Shown: positions 15,548-23,631 of the stretch, piece by piece
Layout of the letters: each line of letters begins with the position of its first letter
Numbering within the stretch: the first letter of the stretch is position 1
Source: Lachnospiraceae bacterium
GTDB taxonomy: Bacteria > Bacillota > Clostridia > Lachnospirales > Lachnospiraceae
Reading direction: 5' to 3'
NCBI GenBank assembly: GCA_022510745.1
Contig: JAFLSY010000001.1
Span: 124,001-188,000 of the forward strand
DNA length: 64,000 nucleotides
Translations under genes and position numbers: made by a program
The notes under the pieces: generated by a model
The model's input: only the letters and a program-made list of their open reading frames with translations
Told to the model about the DNA's origin: nothing
The model's database searches: none

Positions 15548-18500
15548 ATGCCTAAGAATCCTAATGTAAAGCGAGTTATGGTAATCGGTTCCGGCCCCAT
15601 CGTCATCGGTCAGGCAGCGGAGTTTGACTATGCGGGTACGCAGGCCTGCCGCTCCTTAAAAGAAGAGGGCGTGGAGGTTATCTTGGTAAATTCCAATCCC
15701 GCTACCATCATGACGGATAAAGATATTGCGGACAAGGTCTATATAGAGCCTCTGACCATCAAGGTTTTGGAGCAGATCATCGAGAAAGAGAAGCCCGACT
15801 CCATCCTGCCTACTTTAGGCGGGCAGGCGGGATTAAATCTGGGCATGGAATTGGAGGAATCCGGTTTTCTGGCCAGCCACAATGTAAAACTGTTAGGCAC
15901 TACCGCGGCGACCATTCGGAATGCGGAGGGCCGTCAGGAATTCAAGGATTTGATGGAACGTATCGGTGAGCCCTGTGCGGCTTCCACGGTTGTGGAAACT
16001 GTGGAAGACGGCGTGGCTTTTACCAATCAGATAGGCTATCCTGTGGTGCTGCGCCCTGCGTATACACTAGGTGGCTCCGGCGGTGGAATTGCCCACAATC
16101 AGGTAGAACTGGAGGAGATTCTGGCAAACGGCCTGCGGCTTTCCCGTGTGGGACAGGTATTGGTAGAGCGCTGTATCGCAGGCTGGAAGGAAATCGAATA
16201 CGAAGTGATGCGGGATGGTGCGGGCAACTGTATTACCGTATGTAATATGGAAAACATCGATCCCGTAGGCGTACATACCGGCGACAGCATCGTGGTAGCG
16301 CCCTCCCAGACCCTGAGCGATAAAGAATATCAGATGCTTAGAAGTTCTGCTTTAAATATTATTAACGAGCTGGGTATCACCGGCGGCTGTAATGTGCAGT
16401 TTGCCTTACATCCCACCAGCTTTGAATACTGTGTCATCGAGGTAAATCCCCGTGTAAGCCGTTCCTCGGCACTGGCCAGCAAGGCTACGGGGTATCCCAT
16501 TGCCAAAGTGGCGGCTAAAATTGCTTTGGGCTATACATTAGACGAGATTAAAAATGCCGTTACGGGCAAGACCTATGCCAGTTTTGAGCCGGCTTTGGAC
16601 TATTGCGTCATCAAGATGCCAAGGCTGCCTTTCGATAAGTTTATTACTGCTAAACGGACGCTGACGACTCAGATGAAGGCCACCGGTGAGGTCATGAGCA
16701 TCTGCACCAATTTTGAAGGAGCGCTGATGAAGGCCATCCGTTCTTTAGAGCAGCATGTGGACTGCCTGCTAAGCTATGATTTCTCCGAGCTTTCCATAGA
16801 AGAACTGAAAGATCGGTTAAAAATTGTAGACGATAGGAGAATCTGGGTGATTGCAGAAGCACTGCGTAAAGGCATTAGCTATGAGGAAATCCATAAGATC
16901 ACCAAGATAGATCTTTGGTTCATTGACAAACTGGCGATTATCGTGGAGATGGAGGATGCGCTAAAGAAAGGACCTCTGACGGTTGAACTTCTTAAGGAAG
17001 CAAAACGGATCGAATTTCCCGACAATGTCATTGCCCGACTGACCGGCAAGACGGAGAGCGAGATCAAGAAGCTGAGATATGACAATGGCATAACTGCAGT
17101 CTTTAAGATAGTGGATACCTGTGCCGCGGAGTTTGCGGCCACCACCCCCTATTACTACTCCACTTTTGGCGGAGAGTGCGAGGCCAGGGCTTCCGAAGGG
17201 AAAAAGAAAGTGCTGGTACTTGGCTCCGGCCCCATCCGTATCGGACAGGGTATTGAGTTTGACTACTGCTCCGTACACGCTACCTGGGCTTTTTCAAAGG
17301 CCGGTTATGAGACCATTATTATCAATAATAATCCGGAAACCGTAAGTACGGACTTTGATATTGCGGACAAGCTGTATTTTGAACCCCTTACACCTGAGGA
17401 TGTAGAAAATATTGTAAATATCGAGAAACCGGACGGTGCGGTGGTACAGTTCGGCGGACAGACTGCCATCAAACTGACCGAAAGTCTGATGAAGATGGGA
17501 GTGCCCATCCTGGGTACAAAGGCTGAGGATGTGGACGCTGCCGAGGACAGGGAACTGTTTGATAAGATTTTACAGGAAACGGAGATTCCCAGAGCAGCAG
17601 GCGGCACTGTCTATACTGCAGAAGAGGCCAAGGAAGTGGCAAACCGTCTGGGATATCCGGTGCTGGTACGTCCCTCCTATGTGTTGGGTGGTCAGGGTAT
17701 GCAGATAGCTACCTCCGATAAAGAAATCGAAGAATTCATGGAAATCATCAACAGGATTGCACAGGACCATCCCATTCTGGTGGATAAATATCTGCAGGGA
17801 AGGGAAATTGAGGTAGATGCAGTCTGTGACGGTACGGATATTCTGATTCCGGGTATTATGGAGCATATTGAAAGGACCGGTATCCATTCCGGCGACTCCA
17901 TTTCCGTCTATCCGGCGCCTACCATTGACGATGTGGTGAAGGAGAAGATTGCGGAGTACACCCGCAGGCTGGCAAAGGCGCTCCATGTCAAAGGGCTTAT
18001 CAATATCCAGTTCATTGCCATCGGTGAGGATGTGTATGTGATCGAAGTCAATCCCCGTTCCTCCCGAACGGTACCTTATATCAGCAAGGTAACGGGTATT
18101 CCTATCGTGGATCTTGCTACGGAAGTCATTATAGGTAAGACCATCAGGGAACTGGGATACGAACCGGGCTTACAGCCGGAAGCAGAGTATTTTGCCATTA
18201 AGATGCCCGTATTTTCCTTTGAGAAAATCAGGGGCGCGGAAATCAGCTTAGGACCGGAGATGAAGTCCACCGGCGAATGTCTGGGTATTGCAAAAACCTT
18301 CCATGAGGCTTTATATAAAGCCTTTTTAGGCGCAGGGGTGGAACTGCCCAAGCATAAGCAGATCATCATTACCGTGAAAGATGCGGATAAAGGAGAAGCC
18401 ATTGAAATCGGCCGCAGCTTTGAGAAACTGGGCTATACCATTTATGCAACACGAAGCACTGCTGCAACATTAAGAGATGCGGGTGTGAAGGTGCGGAAGG

Positions 18501-18742
18501 TAAATAAGATTTCGCAGGAGTCCCCTACCGTTATGGACTTGATTCTGGGTCATAAGATTGATCTTGTCATCGATACGCCCACCCAGGGAAGGGATAAATC
18601 CAGGGACGGCTTCCTCATTCGCCGTACCGCCATTGAAACCGGTGTCTACTGTATTACCGCGATAGATACGGCCAAGGCGCTGGTGACCAGCCTGGAAAAT
18701 GCGCAGGAAAAACTGACTTTAGTAGATATTGCATCTTTATAA
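15548..18742 (+). CDS. carB: Carbamoyl-phosphate synthase large subunit
   Basis: This 1064-residue protein has the full CarB layout. There are two homologous ATP-grasp synthetase halves, beginning with MVIGSGPIVIGQAAEFDYAG and VLGSGPIRIGQGIEFDY. An oligomerisation domain lies between them, and a C-terminal MGS-like regulatory domain contains ATRSTAATLRDAGV and DLVIDTPTQG. The length is standard. It makes carbamoyl phosphate from bicarbonate, ATP and CarA-derived ammonia. It is translationally linked to carA. Confidence 0.97.
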   Translation: MPKNPNVKRVMVIGSGPIVIGQAAEFDYAGTQACRSLKEEGVEVILVNSNPATIMTDKDIADKVYIEPLTIKVLEQIIEKEKPDSILPTLGGQAGLNLGMELEESGFLASHNVKLLGTTAATIRNAEGRQEFKDLMERIGEPCAASTVVETVEDGVAFTNQIGYPVVLRPAYTLGGSGGGIAHNQVELEEILANGLRLSRVGQVLVERCIAGWKEIEYEVMRDGAGNCITVCNMENIDPVGVHTGDSIVVAPSQTLSDKEYQMLRSSALNIINELGITGGCNVQFALHPTSFEYCVIEVNPRVSRSSALASKATGYPIAKVAAKIALGYTLDEIKNAVTGKTYASFEPALDYCVIKMPRLPFDKFITAKRTLTTQMKATGEVMSICTNFEGALMKAIRSLEQHVDCLLSYDFSELSIEELKDRLKIVDDRRIWVIAEALRKGISYEEIHKITKIDLWFIDKLAIIVEMEDALKKGPLTVELLKEAKRIEFPDNVIARLTGKTESEIKKLRYDNGITAVFKIVDTCAAEFAATTPYYYSTFGGECEARASEGKKKVLVLGSGPIRIGQGIEFDYCSVHATWAFSKAGYETIIINNNPETVSTDFDIADKLYFEPLTPEDVENIVNIEKPDGAVVQFGGQTAIKLTESLMKMGVPILGTKAEDVDAAEDRELFDKILQETEIPRAAGGTVYTAEEAKEVANRLGYPVLVRPSYVLGGQGMQIATSDKEIEEFMEIINRIAQDHPILVDKYLQGREIEVDAVCDGTDILIPGIMEHIERTGIHSGDSISVYPAPTIDDVVKEKIAEYTRRLAKALHVKGLINIQFIAIGEDVYVIEVNPRSSRTVPYISKVTGIPIVDLATEVIIGKTIRELGYEPGLQPEAEYFAIKMPVFSFEKIRGAEISLGPEMKSTGECLGIAKTFHEALYKAFLGAGVELPKHKQIIITVKDADKGEAIEIGRSFEKLGYTIYATRSTAATLRDAGVKVRKVNKISQESPTVMDLILGHKIDLVIDTPTQGRDKSRDGFLIRRTAIETGVYCITAIDTAKALVTSLENAQEKLTLVDIASL

Positions 18743-18758
18743 AGGAAGCGGAATGGAT

Positions 18759-18807
18759 AAACTCCTTTTTCAAGGCAGGCAAAAGCCCGTTTTTGAAGAA
18801 GGAGTTT
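18759..18807 (+). terminator. Long inverted repeat between carB and the lipoprotein gene
   Basis: A 15-bp stem (18759-18773 with 18793-18807, one G-U pair) encloses a GC-rich loop with an inner GGC/GCC. The T-tract after it is short and interrupted, so it could be a weak terminator or an attenuator before the lipoprotein gene. Confidence 0.5.
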
Positions 18808-18828
18808 CTTTGCAAATTTAGGAGTAGT

Positions 18829-21111
18829 ATGAAATTCAAATGTATATATTTTGTTTTTATCATATACTGTATAACGCTGTGTGCCTGTTCTTCTGCTAAG
18901 GAAACAGAGTATGGGGATCAGTCTGCAGAGCCGGAGACAGTCGCTGCGTTGCCGGAAACGGAACCGAAAACTGAGCCCGAAACGGAACCGGAGTCTTTTA
19001 AGACGGCGGAGGAGTTTTATTACAGGACGGAAAAAGGGTTAGTCTTTGGAGAACTTTTTCTTGCCCTTTCGGAAGATGTGCAGGTAGAAAATGTCGGCAC
19101 GGAAAGTAATAAGATTCTTTTGTGGAAAGATGATAGACGGCTGGTTCCGGAAGAAATGTTTTTGAGCCATTTTACAGTGGAGTGGGAACCGAAAGAGGAT
19201 TTCTATGCATTGATAGAGTATCTGATGAATCTGGCGGACCTAAAAGTACTGCGCCTTGAAGGCCGAAATGAGGATACGGGAGAACTTTGCCTGCGTGCAT
19301 ATGATTGGGCTAAGGAGTACACCATATTGGTGCGGGGGCAGGAGGTTTACCTGATAGAGGAGCATAGTTCCCTTGAATATGAGTTGGACTTTTACGACCT
19401 ACTGTCCGGTCATAAGGCATACTGGACGGATACGGCAGAAAAGCCGTTATGTAATATATCAGCTCCTTATCCTTATTGTATGAAAATAGAAGGATCGGAC
19501 GGGAGTACGTATCTCATTGAAATAGAAAGTGGGAGGGCTTTTGTATACCGGTGCGGATACTTAGAAAATCCTGTACAGGTACTGGAGGATGAGGGGATTG
19601 CTTATGGCTTTTTTTCTCCCTATCCCACAGATATCAATTTTGACGGCTGCCCCGATTTACTCTTGGATGGGTGCATCTATCTTTATGATGCCCATAATCA
19701 GGAATTTGTGAAAGCAGAGCTGCCGGCGGAAATGTATTACAATTACAACGACGGACAGAGGTTACAATATGAAGTGCAAAGCTATTTCCCAGAAGAAAAA
19801 ATCATCTGGAGCCAGGCGCATCGTTATATAAAAGAGCGCTGGGATGCGGAGTATTTATGGCAGTGGGAAGGCAATACTCTGGTACTGAGAAGAGAAATCC
19901 GGTGGGAGGGAAAAGAGGAGGAGGTCAGACTCTTTGCCAAAGATGACAAGGAGGGAATTCTCTTTGATATTACCTTAGGCAGGGAGGAGTATGAGCTGGA
20001 CCATGAGGTTTTAAAGCCCTATTATGAACGGTTTTATCAAGGATATCTGTCTGAAGAGGCTTATTACTTAAACCATCATGATACAGAGGAGGCGGAGCAT
20101 ATTCCCGAAGAACTGGTTCTCTGTCTGGAACAGGCACTGGTACAAGGTACGGAAAGAGATATGCTGGCGGCCTTAGAAAACGGCAGAATACCAACGGATG
20201 AGGAACTTAGGGACATTGCTCATGCAAACCAGGAACTTTATCGGGACATCAGGGATACTTTTGGCGGCCATTTTATTCTGGCGGACGGAGACAATGATGG
20301 TATTGAGGACCTGCTGGCGGTCTTAGTAGTGGGCGGCAGTGGCGGTTTTAGCGAGTTTGTTTTCTATAAAGGATTAGGAAACGGGATTTTTTTATCCATC
20401 GACGGTGAAGTCTTTCAAAGAGAAGAGCTTTTTAGTTTGGAATGGGAGGGGCGTCCCTACATATGTATGACCACTGTTAATTATAGGAAAGCTGACTATG
20501 ACGGTCTGGGTATTCTCTATTATAAGGATGGCATCCTGCGGGAAGTAACCAGAATTCGGTTAGTACCGGCTGATTATACCTATCGGTTTACCCAATATGC
20601 GGATTCTGCTTCTAAGGAGTGGGCAAAGGCACTTTTTACACCTGAGATCTGTGAGAAGCTTTATGCACTGACGGAAGAGGGAGAAAATGTAAGTGGCAAA
20701 GCGGAAGAGGAATCAGGCGACGCCTATGAATATGTATGCGACTTAAATAACGACGGCGTATCGGAGCACTATCAAAAATTTATTAATCAAAGTGTGAAAA
20801 CCGATGAGGAATATCTTGATTTTCGGTGTGAAGAGGCACCGGAAATCTCCACAGTTATCTGGAGTATTGAAGGCGGTCATACACCCATCATGATGTGGGT
20901 GGAGGAGTTTTCCGGGAAAAATATTGTAAACGTTATGTATCGGGCGGGACTGTATGATTACTGTATTGTCGGGTATTTGATAGAGGGCGATGCGTACACA
21001 CAGGTATTTTGTTTGGAAGCAAATGCCTCATACAAAACAGAGCGGAAATTTTACCGGTTTTATGCCGGATATGAGGAACTGGAACGCTATGGAGACGGGG
21101 TGAGATTTTAA
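18829..21111 (+). CDS. Large surface lipoprotein with EF-hand/FG-GAP-like calcium loops
   Basis: This 760-residue protein starts with a lipoprotein signal: hydrophobic residues 6-17, then lipobox LCAC with Cys20 as the lipidated residue. An acidic TEPETEPE-type linker follows, which often spans the cell wall. Three Asp/Asn-rich loops resemble calcium-binding FG-GAP/dockerin-type loops: DINFDGCPDLLLDG, DGDNDGIEDLLAVL and DLNNDGVSEHY. The rest is rich in Glu, Tyr and Trp, and I recognise no enzyme domain. I chose the ATG at 18829 because AGGAG precedes it; the TTG at 18793 lies inside the upstream hairpin. The function is unknown; ligand binding or sensing at the surface is a guess. Confidence 0.72.
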   Translation: MKFKCIYFVFIIYCITLCACSSAKETEYGDQSAEPETVAALPETEPKTEPETEPESFKTAEEFYYRTEKGLVFGELFLALSEDVQVENVGTESNKILLWKDDRRLVPEEMFLSHFTVEWEPKEDFYALIEYLMNLADLKVLRLEGRNEDTGELCLRAYDWAKEYTILVRGQEVYLIEEHSSLEYELDFYDLLSGHKAYWTDTAEKPLCNISAPYPYCMKIEGSDGSTYLIEIESGRAFVYRCGYLENPVQVLEDEGIAYGFFSPYPTDINFDGCPDLLLDGCIYLYDAHNQEFVKAELPAEMYYNYNDGQRLQYEVQSYFPEEKIIWSQAHRYIKERWDAEYLWQWEGNTLVLRREIRWEGKEEEVRLFAKDDKEGILFDITLGREEYELDHEVLKPYYERFYQGYLSEEAYYLNHHDTEEAEHIPEELVLCLEQALVQGTERDMLAALENGRIPTDEELRDIAHANQELYRDIRDTFGGHFILADGDNDGIEDLLAVLVVGGSGGFSEFVFYKGLGNGIFLSIDGEVFQREELFSLEWEGRPYICMTTVNYRKADYDGLGILYYKDGILREVTRIRLVPADYTYRFTQYADSASKEWAKALFTPEICEKLYALTEEGENVSGKAEEESGDAYEYVCDLNNDGVSEHYQKFINQSVKTDEEYLDFRCEEAPEISTVIWSIEGGHTPIMMWVEEFSGKNIVNVMYRAGLYDYCIVGYLIEGDAYTQVFCLEANASYKTERKFYRFYAGYEELERYGDGVRF

Positions 21112-21163
21112 GTCTCTGTAAAAATGGAGGATGTTTTAAAGATTCCTTAATTGTAAATTGCAC

Positions 21164-21192
21164 TTGCTCTTCAAATAGTTGTATGCTATACT
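21164..21192 (+). promoter_or_regulatory. Promoter of the rpn gene
   Basis: TTGCTC at 21164-21169, a 17-bp spacer and TATACT at 21187-21192 with TGC before it (extended -10). The predicted leader is about 140 nt. Confidence 0.75.
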
Positions 21193-21293
21193 CTGATTAT
21201 CAATAAAGCATACATTTCTAAATTCTTGGCCGTCACGGCTTCTCGATTCATTATAATCTTAGAAAATCTATGCTTTTCCACTAAAAAGAAAGA

Positions 21294-21338
21294 GCAGGAG
21301 ATTTTCTATGGAACTATGGGACCTCCTGCGAAAGGAGG
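21294..21338 (+). promoter_or_regulatory. Leader with one anti-SD segment and two alternative SD partners
   Basis: CCTCCT at 21322-21327 can pair with AGGAGG at 21333-21338, hiding the rpn ribosome binding site in a 6-bp hairpin with a 5-nt loop. The overlapping segment CTCCTGC at 21323-21329 can instead pair with GCAGGAG at 21294-21300, which contains the ribosome binding site of the upstream ORF. The two helices are mutually exclusive. Confidence 0.55.
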
Positions 21339-21445
21339 ACTATGAAAGAAAAAAACAACATGAAGGCGGATATGTTTTCGGATGTGTCCGCAGCTTCCGA
21401 GGAGCTTACGCCCATCAGGCGGGAGTACAAGGACACCCTCTTTAG
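21308..21445 (+). CDS. Short upstream ORF overlapping the rpn start (putative leader peptide)
   Basis: This is an ATG-initiated 45-codon frame with its own AGGAG 7 bp upstream. It begins MELWDLLRKEDYERKK and runs through the rpn ribosome binding site and the first 34 codons of rpn in a different frame. Ribosomes translating it would melt the hairpin that hides the rpn site. The overlapping part is constrained by the rpn frame, so its own sequence need not be under selection. Whether the peptide has a function is unknown. Confidence 0.45.
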   Translation: MELWDLLRKEDYERKKQHEGGYVFGCVRSFRGAYAHQAGVQGHPL

Positions 21446-22277
21446 GATGCTGTTTAACAATCCGGAAAGCCTCTTATCCCTCTACAATGCGGTGAACGGA
21501 ACGGCGTATACGGACAGCGGGGATCTCCAGATCGTCACATTGGAGAACGCCATCTATATGAATATGAAGAATGACCTCGCATTCCTAATTGACTTGTCCT
21601 TAAACCTGTATGAGCACCAGTCATCTTTTAACCCCAATATGCCCCTGCGGGACTTGTTCTACGTGGCAAAGGAGTATCAGAAATTGGTGGATGACGATTC
21701 TCTGTACTCTTCCAAGCAGGTCAAAATCCCCACGCCCCGGTTCGTGGTGTTCTATAACGGGACACAGAAACAGCCGGAGATACGGGTACTGCGACTGTCA
21801 GATGCTTACGAGAGCCCCACGGCGGAGCCGGAGTTGGAACTTGTAGTGACGGTATATAACATAAACCCCGGAAATAACGAAAAACTCCTGACCGACTGCC
21901 CGCTTTTGGGAGAGTATATGCAGTACGTGGAAAGGGTACGGCAATATACGGAAGTAATGGAACTTGCTGCAGCGGTAGAACGGGCAGTAGGGGAATGTAT
22001 TGAAGAAAATATCTTAAAGGAGTTTTTAACAAAGTACAGATCGGAGGCGATTGCAGTGTGTATCTTTGAATTCGATGAAGAGAAGTATAAAAAAATAGAG
22101 CGAGAGGTGTGGAGAGAAGAGGGAATAGCGCTGGGAATAGAACAAGGGTTGACACAAGGAAAAAACAGCTTGCGCCTTTTGATCCGGAAGATGACGGAAG
22201 CAGGAGAAGCAGACCGCCTGGCAAGGCTGGCTGATGAAGCTTTTCTGCAACAGATGTGTGAAAAATATCAAATATAA
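21342..22277 (+). CDS. Rpn-family recombination-promoting nuclease (PD-(D/E)XK)
   Basis: This 311-residue protein belongs to the Rpn/PDDEXK_2 family, often annotated as a putative transposase. Visible features are RREYKDTLFRMLF at the start of the nuclease fold, then DLAFLIDLSLNLYEHQSSFNPNMPLRD, whose Asp and E-x-Q residues form the expected active-site motif. The C-terminus has GxxxG-type repeats in EEGIALGIEQGLTQGK, the usual tail of the family. Rpn proteins are DNA endonucleases, some with phage-defence or recombination roles. The ribosome binding site is a perfect AAGGAGG but can be sequestered by the upstream CCTCCT. No mobile-element ends flank the gene. Confidence 0.85.
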   Translation: MKEKNNMKADMFSDVSAASEELTPIRREYKDTLFRMLFNNPESLLSLYNAVNGTAYTDSGDLQIVTLENAIYMNMKNDLAFLIDLSLNLYEHQSSFNPNMPLRDLFYVAKEYQKLVDDDSLYSSKQVKIPTPRFVVFYNGTQKQPEIRVLRLSDAYESPTAEPELELVVTVYNINPGNNEKLLTDCPLLGEYMQYVERVRQYTEVMELAAAVERAVGECIEENILKEFLTKYRSEAIAVCIFEFDEEKYKKIEREVWREEGIALGIEQGLTQGKNSLRLLIRKMTEAGEADRLARLADEAFLQQMCEKYQI

Positions 22278-22319
22278 ATAAACAACAGCAGGAATAACGG
22301 GTCGGAAATAGTAAACAGC

Positions 22320-23054
22320 ATGAAAAATCAACTTAACTATCAAAAAGAACTGGATGGGCTGCTTGAGCGGCTGGAAAAGGAAAGAGCAGTGGGGGATTCT
22401 TTACCCAGGCTCTTTTTGCATAGCTGCTGTGCGCCCTGTTCCAGCTATGTGTTAAAATACCTGCGGGAATATTTTAGGATTACGGTATTTTATTACAATC
22501 CCAATATCTCCATGCAGGAGGAATATCGAAAGCGGGTAGAGGAACAGAAGCGGCTGATTGCAGCTTATAATGCGGAAGCGGAGAAACAAGTGGCCGAGGG
22601 CAGGAACGCAGCAAAGGAGTATGCCCAGAGAGAACACGGAGAAGACTCCGGAGAAGAATCCAGGCATCCCTGCCGCATTGACATTGTGGAAGGGGACTAT
22701 GAACCGGAAGTTTTTTTTGAACTGACTAAGGAGTATGCGGACTGTCCCGAAGGCGGGGAGCGCTGCTTTTTATGCTATGAGCTGCGGCTGCGCAGAACTG
22801 CTCAGGAGGCTAAGATGGGCGGTTTTGATTATTTTTGCACCACCCTTTCCATCAGTCCCTTGAAAAATGCTGCTAAAATCAATGAAATCGGCAGTATGCT
22901 GGAAAAAGAAATCGGAGTGAAATGGCTGCCTTCGGATTTTAAGAAAAAGGACGGGTATAAGCAGTCCGTGGAATTGTCCCGTACCTACGATCTTTACAGA
23001 CAGGATTATTGCGGATGTTCCTATTCCAAAGCAGAAAGAGAGAGGAGAGAATAA
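22320..23054 (+). CDS. queH: Epoxyqueuosine reductase QueH
   Basis: This 244-residue protein is the DUF208/QueH type of epoxyqueuosine reductase, which performs the last step of queuosine synthesis in tRNA. Metal- and cluster-binding Cys are visible in FLHSCCAPCSS (Cys36, 37 and 40), RCFLCYELRL and QDYCGCSYS. A charged insertion of about 35 residues after the second strand (around 85-120) lengthens the protein slightly. It follows rpn by 42 bp with a weak ribosome binding site. It overlaps the next gene by one base (TAATG), so they are coupled. Confidence 0.92.
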   Translation: MKNQLNYQKELDGLLERLEKERAVGDSLPRLFLHSCCAPCSSYVLKYLREYFRITVFYYNPNISMQEEYRKRVEEQKRLIAAYNAEAEKQVAEGRNAAKEYAQREHGEDSGEESRHPCRIDIVEGDYEPEVFFELTKEYADCPEGGERCFLCYELRLRRTAQEAKMGGFDYFCTTLSISPLKNAAKINEIGSMLEKEIGVKWLPSDFKKKDGYKQSVELSRTYDLYRQDYCGCSYSKAERERRE

Positions 23055-23458
23055 TGACTGATAAAGGAAAAAAACAGGAAAACCGCAGCAAAAGCTGCCT
23101 CTATTTACTGCCTGAGAGGGTGAGCGCAAAGCAATTGGCGGAAGTGCTGCCTTCTGCTGAGGGCGTAAACTATATTACAAGCCGGAATATTGAAATCTGG
23201 ACGGATTTTAACTGTCTGGAACTGACGCTGAAAAGCGGGATACTGACGTTGGAAGAATTGAGTGCGGAGGAAATGGGCGAGGCGGATGAGCCTCTGTTAA
23301 AAAAGCTGGGCATGGTACAAATATATGCCTGTGACTATGAAGAGAGCGCGGAAGGAGAAATACGACAGGTAATGAGCGCCTTAAAGACCGCCTTCGGAGG
23401 AATTTTGGCCTCAGATACGGAGGATTTTACTCCTTTTCTTGAGGTAGAGGAGTTGTAA
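23054..23458 (+). CDS. Hypothetical protein coupled to queH
   Basis: This is a 134-residue soluble protein with basic residues at the N-terminus and an acidic remainder. I recognise no family. Predicted order is strand-rich in the middle (NYITSRNIEIWTDFNCLELTL), then acidic helices, ending FTPFLEVEEL. The start ATG at 23054 shares its A with the queH stop codon, and a GAGAGGAGAG site lies just upstream inside queH. The tight coupling suggests a related job, but nothing in the sequence proves a link to queuosine. Confidence 0.75.
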   Translation: MTDKGKKQENRSKSCLYLLPERVSAKQLAEVLPSAEGVNYITSRNIEIWTDFNCLELTLKSGILTLEELSAEEMGEADEPLLKKLGMVQIYACDYEESAEGEIRQVMSALKTAFGGILASDTEDFTPFLEVEEL

Positions 23459-23631
23459 CACTGATGCGCTGTATTCGAAAAACGCATATGGGATCATGAA
23501 ATGGATGGAATCCTCATCTAAAGCGGAAAGGGCTTGAAAGACGAATGGAAAACAAGTAAGATATAACAATAGACAAGCAGTACAGAATAAAGAAGTAACA
23601 AGAAGCTCAAACGGGGCGGAAAAGAGGAAAT

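Noticed and set aside
21342..22277. Mobile element, because Rpn proteins are often labelled transposases
   Set aside because: No terminal inverted repeats or target duplications are visible around the gene; the family is a nuclease and not by itself a transposon.
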